From positions 193,501 to 257,500 of the forward strand of contig JAYKKI010000148.1 of assembly GCA_039881145.1 (NCBI GenBank): a DNA stretch of 64,000 bases. The letters run 5' to 3'. Below the pieces are notes generated by a model. The model worked only from the letters and a program-made list of their open reading frames with translations, was not told the origin of the DNA and searched no databases. A program made the position numbers and the translations under genes. Below are positions 51,236 to 62,235 of the stretch, in pieces; position 1 is the stretch's first letter, and every line of letters starts with the position of its first letter. Origin of the DNA: Druceiella hillmani. Taxonomy: Eukaryota; Arthropoda; Insecta; Lepidoptera; Hepialidae.

Positions 51236-52049
51236 TTAAAATAATACGGTCAGTCAAATATTTTTTCATTTTCATCTTCGTTTCAATAATAGCAATCCCC
51301 TCAAAATAAATAGATTTAAATAAAGGTTCTAATTTAAAGAGACATTGATTATAAAAATATTAGTACGAAACGATTGAATACAGACCTTTCAACTCCGATC
51401 CGAATTACATTGGATATGTTTTTATGGTTCCTACCTCGAAAGAAAAAAAGAAACCCTTATAAGATCACTTTATTGTACATCTGTCTATCAAGATAGTTTT
51501 TCTCATGAATTCGTGGAAATATCAAGTTGAAATTAATATTAAATACTTAGATTTACGGTTTCTTGAGCTGTAAAAAAAGTTTCACAGTCAATGCAATAAA
51601 AAAAACTAAAAATATGCCCATTTGTGCCGCATATTTTAACACTCGTATATAGATAAATTAAAACCTATAGGCTACTTCCCGTTGAACTAGAATTATGAAA
51701 TTTGATAAGGAGTAAAGTTTTACAGCATAAATAAAGAAAAAAAGTCCGAAAATCATTAGTTTGTATTTATATCATGTGATGTTTTTTTTAATTGCTCCTG
51801 TGAATGTTATGGTAGACATTATATTTTCGTCTTAAAAAATTAAAATTTTGCAAATGGTTTAATAGGAATATTCTATACCATTAAATATTTATTATTAATA
51901 GTGCGATTTCCACTCGTGCTTAACAGTTTTTTTTAATATTTTATGACTTTTTTTACCACAGAAATACTACTTACACCTTTTTGTCTTTTCTTGATTAAGC
52001 ATGCAATATTAAAAATGTATCTAAAGCTTCAGACTTTTTACGGGATGAA
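51236..52049. other. AT-rich DNA, no gene seen
   Basis: Nothing recognisable. Confidence 0.5.
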
Positions 52050-52655
52050 AACCCAAAAAACCGGCCAAAGGCGAGTCGAACTCGTGCACCGATGGTACCA
52101 TAGAACCAAAAAATATTAAACTTACAAATTTCTATTTCTCAAAGACACTATGAAAACAAAATTACTGAAGCGGTTGCTGTCGAAAATATTCCATATCTCA
52201 AAAACTACACAGCATATCTCATTCAAAGTACTCAAAGTACTTTCATTTTTTCAGAATTTTACACATGTTAGATGAAAAGTTATGCGGGGCACACACTTTT
52301 TTAAGAATTTAGAAGCGCATATCTCACCAATTATTGACTTGTATAAAAAAATTAATTTGGAACTTTTATTTAAATATTTAGACTAACGATACCCCACACG
52401 CCTATGCACATTAGATTATGTTTCATCCCTCAGTCACATATATCAATCTTAATTTTACTTTTTTTTCATAATTCCACTATTTCATTGTATAGCCGTTAAT
52501 ATAATACCTTATATAATACCAATAGACTCCGTGGACCAATAGGCTGTGACATACGGACATACAAACGTACATGCAGATAGACGGACATAATGAAATTGTA
52601 ACGGTTCCTTATTCTTCATCTTTCCATTTGCCGACGGAACCATAAAAACAAATAT
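52050..52655 (+). repeat. dispersed insect repeat (GGCCAAGTGCGAGTC type)
   Basis: It opens with AACCGGCCAAAGGCGAGTCG then AACTCGTGCACCGATGGTAC, and closes with GACATACGGACATACAAACG, GCAGATAGACGGACATAATG and GACGGAACCATAAAAACA. I recognise this layout (a GGCCAAGTGCGAGTCGGACTC-like opening, an AT-rich middle about poorly conserved text, a run of ACAGACGGACA words, and a GGTTCC/GGAACC close) from repeats in many insect genomes, notably moths and butterflies. The middle has no open frame. The class of the element is not known to me; the two GGAACC-type ends are partly inverted. This copy is diverged by many substitutions. Confidence 0.6.
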
Positions 52656-54169
52656 TCAGATATATTCTCCACTTCACAAATTTCTACTAAGATAGTATCT
52701 ACCTCGTTTCACACATTTATTTAAAAGTATTTCAATTGTTTTTACATGATGCGCGTACAAGCTGATAAATAGATAAAAATAGTTGACTTCATTTTTCTAA
52801 TACATTTATAGTCTCCGAACTCACTTTTTTCGAAAATATCTTTAAAGCACAGATTTATTTATTTTCACTATTTTATTAGAGGTTTAGGCTTTTTTAGAAA
52901 GCATAATATTACATATGCACTCTCGTGTTATATACAACAGTTATACAGCAAACTAACAATAACGCAGACCACGTTAATATAAGAAGCTTCCAGGGAAAAA
53001 AAATTATTTTATATTTCAATTCGTACTAGACTTTGTTGTATTAAAATTATCTAATTGTTTTTAAGTATACTATTAAATTAAAATTATTTCCATAGAAATT
53101 TCACATGAAGAAATTTGTTTTATTTCTATAATTCTAGATCACTCCAATGTCAACCCCATTCATGTGAATACAATTATACGATAGATAAAAATCACTACTT
53201 TAAGGATTTGTATCGTCCACTCACAGTTTATAAGTTTTCTTTTCGCTTGGTTGTTCTTTGGTCGTATATTGTCTATTTTTGCTGTTAATTATAATACTTC
53301 TCTTTCTTTTGATGTTAATCTAATTACTTCTAATATTCATTAACGAAAAATAATATAGAACAGTAATTTTCATCTCAATACTAATGTCGGGGCTATGCGG
53401 TGATGCTAATCTATTTTGATTATACTATTACGAATGGCGTTCTCTGCAATCTATTCGAGACTTTGTAGCCCATTAAAATAATTAAATACGTTTTTGCATA
53501 TTACATTTGTCGTATAGAACTTATCGCTAATTTTTGTATATATTCAACATTTCCATTCATTGCTCACACGAGTGTAGGAAATGTAAAAAATATCACACCT
53601 TAATTCTATCTCGTATATTTATTGATTTGAGTTCAGTTGGTAAATACGTTGTCACAGGCACTTCAGCTTATGTAGCTTGCGTCAGCTCTTTTAAAATGGT
53701 CCCTAAATGTAAATGAGAACGTAATAAAATCTTTATACGTTTTAATGCAATAACCACATCTTTATGGAATAAAAATTTATTTAGCTTGAGTTAACAGTTT
53801 TATTACAAGCACTGTAGGGAAAACTATTTTGAAGTGATTATAAGGGTGAATACTTGTTATCAGATGTAGAATGCGATATAACACAGTAAAGTCCAGGTAA
53901 CGAATACTGGATGAATTTTGGTGATTCCGATACGCCCCTTTTATATGCCAAAGGTAAGGTTTAATCTGGAGAGAGAAGTATACAGAACTTGAGACAGCGG
54001 ATCTTGACAGCGCATCGTGACAGCGCATCGTGACTGTTCCTAATTTATTTGTTATATCATTTAAATTAAAACATTTATCTTTCTTAATATCTTCATCCTC
54101 TTTCCGAAAATTATTAAGATGGACCAAATATTTTTGACACTATTAAGTTATAATAATTTTTAATGATAT
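52656..54169. other. AT-rich DNA, no gene seen
   Basis: A 116-codon minus frame at 53777-54127 has no recognisable motif. A short GACAGCGCATCGT phrase is duplicated in tandem at 54006-54034. Confidence 0.45.
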
Positions 54170-54730
54170 ACTCTCAAAGGAAATTAATTTTGTGTGATGG
54201 TCATAAAATTTGATAATATTTTTATTTCCCAGTAGCAACATAAACCACTCATCTAAGTCGAGGAATGAAACGGAGGTTCATTTTCCCATCATGCAAAAGT
54301 TTTTTAAAAGCTTCAAACCTAATTCTGTGTTTATGATTGGCCTGTATAGGATAAGTTCAATGGTATCAACGTGACAATCATGTAATAAAAATTATGGCTA
54401 TTTTTAACAGGATATATAATGTGTCTTCCTTTCTTCTCTTTTCGAATATTACTAAATTTTAGATAAAAAAAATAATTAATATTGTGTGATGATCATAATA
54501 TTTAACTACTTGATTAATTCTCATCAATAGTACAGATCACTAACGCATGTCATGAAGAACGCTGGTCAATTTTTCCACCAAGTGCAACTTACACTTGCAG
54601 CAAATGTTTCATGTGTCATGTCGGCATGGTGTATAGGGTGCTTTTCTTTATTCAGCTATTATATATTTAACCGGATAAAGCACATACGTTTTAGGAGTTA
54701 AACTTCCTTACTTCTCTGCGATAACCTAAT
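54170..54730 (+). repeat. old local duplication, two ~290 bp halves
   Basis: The first half starts AATTAATTTTGTGTGATGGT (54184) and the second AATTAATATTGTGTGATGAT (54473), both followed by CATAA-ATTT, and both halves end near a C/T-rich TCTTCCTTTCTTCTC / CTTCCTTACTTCTC stretch (54425 and 54706). The middles are only loosely similar. I read it as an old tandem duplication with heavy divergence. Confidence 0.4.
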
Positions 54731-56282
54731 ATTCCAAAATTTTACAAACACATTAGTTATAGCACGCACGTTTCTGGAATTTCATGTACCTTATCTACCA
54801 CTAAAAATTCCTATAATACAAATCACAAACAATTAAAAAATCAAATCCGTGAGTCAAAGTTTCAAAAATATGTTAACTTTTACTAGCAACCGCTTTATTA
54901 AAATTCTTTGTTTCAGCTTTATTCCAAAAACTTATCTCAATTTGCATAACAGCACCTTTTAAAATTATTTCCATAGTTATCTACATCTTTTGAAATGGTC
55001 ATTGCAAGTTAGACGAAGAAAAATTAATTAAACGTTCTAATGGAGTACCCAGATTTATAAATATTTAAGTGAAAAATTGCAGGAAAAAATATACATTGCA
55101 CGTCGTTTTAAGGTTTAAAATGTTAAATTTTGAAGATTAAAAATGAAAGACTATACCACAATTTTAACTTTAAAAGATCTATCCAATGGTATTCCATTGA
55201 ACAGTAGGCGCGAAAAAAATATTCTCTCAATTTTACATGCATGGAGGAGCAAAACAACATATTTTTTTCCAATATTTTACAAAATATTAATTGAGATCTT
55301 AATGTCAAGCGTCTAATTGCAAAATTGCATACACATAAGTCTAAAATTGTTGACTGGGTGAAATTATTTTTAATTACGCAGATTAATCAAACTCTTACGT
55401 GGATATAATTTAAAATGCACTTTTATTAAAATGCTTTGATAATTAAGTATAATTATTAACGTATTTCAAAAAACCTTTTTATGAAACCTTTGTCAAAACA
55501 TTTTTTTCACTTACCTAAACCAAACTATCACTTATCCTATTTTAAAATAGTTTTTTTCTTTACGACTGCCGTCATTTACTCGTTGAGCTATGACAACTAG
55601 ATATTTAAACTCTTTATTGCTGAAAATTTTTATCATAACAGTCAGTATTTTACATCTGAATGTTTTAATGACAATTTTCATAGGGAACATTATTATTAAA
55701 TAAATAAACTTTATTTTTCAACGTCAGTTACGTATTGTTACATCCATAGTTTAACAATTTCCACTCAAACTATCGTCGATATTCTTGAATTTGGAATTTA
55801 TTCTTACTATCTTATTATAAAACACACTAATAATGATTTGAATAATCCCAATAGTTGAATTCAATGCTACGAGTTTCCAAATGTCGGAAATTTACTTAAT
55901 TGTCAAAGTTTTAATTTTAACAATAGATTCGTTGTTTTAGTTTAAACAGATGTAAAGTTTGCATAAGTTCGAAACGTATAAAGGATCTTTGAACAAATAC
56001 AATGTTATATATTTTAAACTCCAATTCCGGATTGGGCTCACCTCGGTAAGTTGTTAAGAGAAATTGGAAACAATTTACGGAAAACAAATCTTGAACTACT
56101 TGTTGAGATTTCGGCTTCCGATTATGATCAGGAAGTTTTAAGTTTGTTTTCTAGTTTAGTACGTAAATCTTAACAAGATGAGTTTAGTTTTGTAACTTAT
56201 ACAATGTTAAAAATTAAAATATTTGGAACTCGGAAATAAGAGTTGACATTGACAAAAATATTTTCTCCTAAGATATACTATG
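54731..56282. other. AT-rich DNA, no gene seen
   Basis: Nothing recognisable. Confidence 0.5.
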
Positions 56283-56431
<149 letters not shown>

Positions 56432-56491
56432 ACTTTGAACAAACATAGTTTCTGAACGCAACACATAAGAGGTGCGGATGTTTTAGTAGCC

Positions 56492-57583
56492 ATGGAACAA
56501 TGGAGTGGAGAGCACCGCGCTTTTGCCGTCGAGGCGTACATTTCGAGTGGGTTTTCGCTGTCTGTAGCACGCCGTCGATTTAATAATCATTACAGTATTG
56601 GTCGATTACGTGATGGACCATCGATCAACCTCATTCAGTCATGGGTAGCAAGGTTCAGAGCTACAGGATCAACATTAAATAGGCCCAGGCCAGGACCTAC
56701 ACCATTGGTAGCCACGGATGAAAATGTGGAGCGTGTTATGGTCTCTGTGATTGAAAATCTCCGTTTATCACTGCGTTCATCGATATTGCGAATTCCGAAA
56801 TCAACTTTACAGGTAATAATGCGAAAAAAGCTCAAGTTCCATCCATATAAGATTCAAATTGTTTAAGATTTACACGATCTGACTTTGAATTAAGAAAAAC
56901 TTACGCGGAGGTGATGTTGTTGAGATTTCGTACTGCTACCCGGATGGGCAACATATTCTTTAGTGACGAAGCTCACTTTCACTTTGGAGGATATGTGAAT
57001 AAGCAGAACTTTCGTTACTGGGATATCCACAACCCAAGACAAATGCATCAAGAGCCTCTACATAAGCCTAAAGTGACAGTCTGGTGGGCCATGTCTGCAT
57101 CTGCAATCATAGGGCCTTATTTCTTTGAAAATCAACGTGGCCAAACTGTAACTGTGAATTCGGAGAGATATGCCCAGATGTTAAATGACTTTTTCAGAGT
57201 AGAACTACAGAATAGTCCATCCTTCAACCAAAACACATGGTTCCAGCTGGATGGGGCCACAGCTCACACTGCTAATGTGTCCATGAATGCAGTGCGGCAG
57301 TTATTTCCAGAAAAAAAACATATCCCGAAACGGTACCGTACCGTGGCCACCTAGGTCACCCGATTTAAGCCCATGTGACTTTTTCTTATGGGGATACTTA
57401 AAATCCGTTGTTTACAAAACAAATCCGAGCACTGTGACACAACTTAAAGAAAATATTCGAGCCGAAGTCAATAGTATACCCCAGTCGCTCTGCAAACGCG
57501 TTTTTGAAAACATGCGTGCTAGATTCGACGAGTGTGTCAGACTCGATCGTCGCCATTTGGAAAACGTGGTTTTTAAAAAATAA
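56492..57583 (+). pseudogene. DD41D-type transposase with three lesions
   Basis: The ATG at 56492 starts [21 protein letters not shown]-terminal helix-turn-helix around residues 5-45, then INLIQSWVARFRATGST, the GRPR-like RPRPGPTP linker, and a second helix region ending in KFHPYKIQIV at about residue 124. First lesion: TAA at 56864-56866, probably a changed CAA. Second: a lost base near 56880-56884, after which the frame gives the GNIFFSDEAHFHFGGYVNKQ block (first aspartate in SDEA), WWAMSASAIIGPYFFE, and WFQLDGATAHTA (second aspartate). Third: one extra A in the A8 run at 57311-57318; beyond it come WPPRSPDLSPCDFFLWGYLK (third aspartate in PCD) and the C-terminal FENMRARFDECVRL, ending in TAA at about 57581-57583. 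All three catalytic aspartates are kept; across the third lesion I count 41 residues between the second and third, as in the rosa/VS DD41D group. Nucleus-acting cut-and-paste enzyme in the family; inactive here. Confidence 0.92.
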
Positions 57584-57661
57584 AGTCCGCATTTGTTGTT
57601 ATAAAGTTAAAATAAACCTATTTTGTATTAGAGGTGTAGTTTTTTTACAATTTTTCAAACA

Positions 57662-57686
57662 TTGAAATCTGCCACTGGACAACCTG
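57662..57686 (-). repeat. right terminal inverted repeat (25 bp, perfect)
   Basis: Reverse complement of 56407-56431, followed by the TA target duplication. Confidence 0.95.
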
Positions 57687-57688
57687 TA

Positions 57689-58735
57689 TAACAAATATAT
57701 TTTAATTTTTATTTTTTTACGGAACGTACGTATAACTTTTGGACTTTTAATGAATAAGTGTGTCTTCCTAAATTATTTATATGGTCCAGTCATCGGATGA
57801 TATTTGTTGCGCAATATTTAAATGTAATTGATGTTAATTACATTAGCTTTCTTCCAGTTAGTATACAAATATGACACCTAAAAATAGCATTAATCTTTTC
57901 ATGTATTTACACAAATACCATTCAGGTTATTATTCCACCAAAGGCAAGATGATTAAACAAATAGAACTTTACCAGTCATTGTGGCCATTCGTCATTAACG
58001 CAAAATGTATGTTTTTGTTTTCGCTACGATGGCTTGCGCTTCATTACTCCATTTAAAATTGTATCGGCTCGACCGAACGAAATTTCACTTTGAAGGATAT
58101 CTCAAAATGTGAATTAGACGTAACAAATGAATGAGTGAAATGGATGGATGGCTTGCGACTTGACCATTACCTTGACATGATGACTCATTGAATCGCTTGG
58201 AATTCACATTTGTGAAATTATTTTGTTGGCATGCATTGTTCCTGTTAGGTGTTTTATTTCCCGTAGTTCTCAATGAAAAATCAATAGTACGTTGGTACGT
58301 ATAGTACGTTGGTTGGGTAGGCTCGGATGCCAAAATGTCTTCAAAAATCTTGTAGGACCAACTTCATATGCTAAACTTAAGGATGAAAAACCCCGTAAAA
58401 GCGCCTTGACACCTAATGATTTTGAACAACATACTTCAATATATCATGAAATATATTGTGAAAAAAGCAGGATGAAAATTACAGAAAGACAATTGATTTT
58501 TATCTATCAAAGAATTTGAAGCCTCTATTGTGTGAATTTACATACGTGATGCAATTGAACAACAGAATCTGAACAGGAATTTATTGTGATAAATGAAATG
58601 AAATAATTCTATCGTAAAGACAATTGTATCACTTAATCGTTTTCGAGGGAATGAAGTATTTGCGACTCGAGGACATCTCTAACAGAAGACCAAGAAGTAA
58701 GTGAGGATAAGTTTGATTTGATCTCTGATGCATGG
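57689..58735. other. no gene identified
   Basis: A 75-codon plus frame (58292-58519) contains FKNLVGPTSYAKLKDEKPRK and ITERQLIFIYQRI. The second phrase faintly resembles the ITERYRF-type tract of Ty3/gypsy gag proteins, but the fit is too weak for a call. TAGTACGTTGGT is repeated at 58287-58311. Confidence 0.3.
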
Positions 58736-58810
58736 TTCGTAATGCACAAGTTCATAATGCACAAGTTCATAATGGACAAGTTCATAATGCACAAGTTCAT
58801 AATGCACAAG
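58736..58810 (+). repeat. 15 bp minisatellite, five units
   Basis: TTCATAATGCACAAG in five exact-length copies; unit 1 has TTCGTAA and unit 3 has ATGGAC. The repeated CIMNL peptide on the minus strand is a by-product. Confidence 0.95.
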
Positions 58811-61800
58811 TTTATTTTAAACTCAGGCCATAAATAACGATTAATGAACAATTTATTTTCTCTGTAAAGATCGTTGTCGATTCACTCAGTTTATGAACTT
58901 CAAACCAGATAAGTACGGACAAAATGTTAGGTGTGTGTTAGCTTTTTTTGTTTTACTATGTTCAATTAAATATTTTAAGTAAAAAAAATATAAGTATTAT
59001 CGGATCGGACTTGCCTGAAGGCTTCAAAATATTTATTTAGTAGTAGTAGTATAGAAATACTTACTGATTTAAAGATAAAAACATAACACAATTATTATAC
59101 AGTGAATGAAAATACGGGGCAGATATTAAACATAACATGAGCGGTAAGTAAAAGTACCATCAAGACGTTGATCAATTCATAACATTTTACAAACTTTTAG
59201 ATTTTGCGAGCATAAACAGTGGGCATTATACAAAATGCAGAACAATAGTAAAATTAAACGCAGAGATTTTCTATTACAATGAGGATAAATATTGTTCGAG
59301 AAGTATACTACAAGAAGAGAGATTAACATTTCATTTATAATTCCGGAACAAATTCCAAAGAAATAAGATACATGCTACACGTTGCCGAGTCAAGTCACAG
59401 TGCGTATAACAAATTGTCTGTAAAGTGTCATATATACAAAAAGGCTGTCTGGAATAAATTATTTTGTAGATAGTGTTAGTTATGGGTAATTCGCAAGTAA
59501 AGTAATAACAATAATTTTATCCAAATCAGACGGGTTTGGATTTTATTTACTGTAAATACTTAATAAAATATTTTAAACTACTCTACAAAATTGTTTTTAT
59601 TTTTAGTTTTATATTAAATCGCTGACCGTTACACTTATTGAATTGGGCTAAATTTATCCCAGCGGCGTACCAAGAAAGGCACTACATATCGATAGTGGAA
59701 TTTCTTTAGGATTTATCCAAATATTACCTTTTTCTAAGTAATAATTATTTAGGAGATGAAGTTTTACATAAAATATGGTTTCTCAGTATGTATACTGCTG
59801 CATGGATGTAACACATTTAAGTGAGATTTGTACAAAGAGCTTGAAATGTTTTATAAAAACAAATTGAATATCGAAAAGGAAGGACAATATACGTGTGCGT
59901 GCTTGCGTGCGTGCGTGCGAGTTTTAAACTATTGAAATTGTTACAAAAATAAAAACCCCTTTTTTAAAAACATGAGGTGTGTTTTGACTTTTAACACTGC
60001 TGTTTAGATTATTGAAGTGAATTGGAACTTTCTAATAAAAGGATAGTAGTAGGTACTTTAATATACCGTGTCGAATATTTCTGCTCTAGCTCCAAAACAA
60101 TTGGTGGATTTCACGCAAATTGTGCTCTAAATAAGAATTACGAATTAAAAAGCACTTATTTCGAAGTTATCTCAATATATTCAATTGCTATATTAAGTAC
60201 TGAATGTACTGAAGAAAAGGACAGAATTCATTAGACTATGCTATAATACAAACAAAATATAAAAATATGTTTTCTCAACTCTAGCTTACATTTAATAGTA
60301 TATAAGTTTTTAAATATATGGTGGCATAACCACAACACGTAAAGAAAGAGGCGTGCATCAATTTCGCAAAAAGCATTTGTTACCGAAAGATTGCGTCAAA
60401 ATAACTTCAACGATTGAACTATTACTTGGTATGTTTGAGTATTGCTTTTGAATTTACAAATCATGATGTGGATATCCAAATTTCAACAAATTATTCTACA
60501 GTGAAAATCAGAAATATATGAGTTACGTCAATTAACAGAATCTGAAAAGTGACATGAAATTAAATTTTGTATACAATTGTTGAACATTACTTGTTTAACA
60601 TAGATTTGACTATTTGCTTGTTCCATATTTTTCTCAATTTCAAACGACATTGGAGATTGAATACCTAGGCATGGTTAGATTGAATATTTAATTGAAAAGT
60701 CATCAAAGACATTATTTTAATAACAAATTCAAAGTTAATTTACAAAAGTACAAATTGTTTTCATAAAATCTTCTAAATATTTATTTTTTTAGTTTAAGAG
60801 AGATCAAAAACATTACGTTTAGAGTCTACAATTGTCTAGAAGTTCCAACTAAAAATGATAATAAACTTTTTTTTCTTTTTTATAAATCAAGTCTGTAGAT
60901 GTCTTAAATTACGGACTCATCTGCATTTTGAGTTACTAAATTCCTTAAATTAGTATAGCCTTTATTTTTCTAACGAATCAATATAAGTATGTTCTAATAA
61001 CAAATCAGCGCATAGTAAACTCTTTTGGTGATTTTTTTACTTTGCCAGAACAAAACTAAACATACTTTCGACGATCCTTAGACGAAGAAAGTGCTAAGTT
61101 CAAAACACTGCAGTTGTCCCGACACAGAATAATTTACAAACGTCAAATAAATTACATAATACATCATTTGATTTCAATACTTATTTACTACAATTATAGA
61201 CCTAGGTGTACAATTTAAACGGTAATAACTGACTTTTTATAGTTAGCAATTATGTACAAATTCACGTACGTCAAATCATTATCTTTAATCAACATATCAA
61301 TACAATCCTGGTTTTATTCTATACGATTAACAAAAATTGTGATACACTTTTATCTATATGAAATATTACAATTGCATTATTATTTTGCTAACATTTTTAG
61401 AAGCATTTGTTTTTAAATTTCCACCAAACCAGTTCAAAAATATACTGTACTTCGATATAGCTTTTACGTATTATTTGGAATGATCCCGATTTATTGACAT
61501 TGTAAGAGATATAAAATATGACATTCAAACAAATTCCCGGACATTTAAAAGTAGATAAACGCTTTGCTAATATTTTTACGTAAGCATACGTGACTACCAT
61601 AAATTTTAGGTAACTCATTCTTCTCGACTTATTTGAACAGATAACATAAGTTACATCACAAAAATGCTAAAACATGCTTCGATTCCTACAGTGTTAAGGT
61701 ACTCAATATCAGAAAAGAAATTAATTCAATTAAAACAGTTTCCAGTGCAATTTGCCATAACTTAACCAACAGTAATTCAAAAAATATAACAAATATAACA

Positions 61801-61873
61801 GTAATTCAAAAAAAATATAAGAGTAATTGAAAAAATATAACAAATATAACAAATCCCAAAAATATAACGTTAG
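58811..61873. other. AT-rich DNA, no gene seen
   Basis: Contains a TGCG-type low-complexity patch at 59891-59921 (GTGTGCGTGCTTGCGTGCG) and an AAAAATATAAC-based irregular tandem run at 61780-61870. No motif-bearing frame. Confidence 0.5.
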
Positions 61874-62235
61874 TGTTGGGTACGATAGATCTTATCGTAC
61901 GTTTTATGGTTTATTTAACTTATAAATAAAATATTATTATGGCACGTGCTGTATGCATTTGTTTTAATTTATTTTTTCCCTGTTCCTCATATTAACCACT
62001 TATCAAAGAACAAGGTTTTACCCAGAAATAATAAAATGGACAAAGTCGTGTGATTTGCGTACTTTGACAGCCGTGCAGTTATATTGTGCCCTCCATAATG
62101 TTGGCAACAGGAGAAATAACAATGAACAATAGCGATCAGTCGAGCTAGAAGTAGTAGTTCGTAGACTGAATAAAATAAAATAAATCAAGTTTCATTTGGT
62201 ATTACTATTTTTGATATAATATTGGATTCCACACG
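61874..62235 (+). other. possible solo LTR
   Basis: Starts TGTTGGGTACGATAGATC, with a palindrome GTACGATA-GATCT-TATCGTAC at 61880-61900, contains GAATAAAATAAAATAAA (polyadenylation-like) near 62168 and ends around ATTGGATTCCACA. A TG...CA span with a polyA signal near the 3' side is what an insect Bel/Pao or gypsy LTR looks like. No target duplication, primer-binding site or partner LTR was found. Confidence 0.25.

Noticed and set aside
58292..58519. Frame with ITERQLIFIYQRI, loosely like a gypsy gag tract.
   Set aside because: One short resemblance only; surrounding residues do not fit the family.
58633..58851. Frame with repeated CIMNL peptides.
   Set aside because: By-product of the 15 bp minisatellite.
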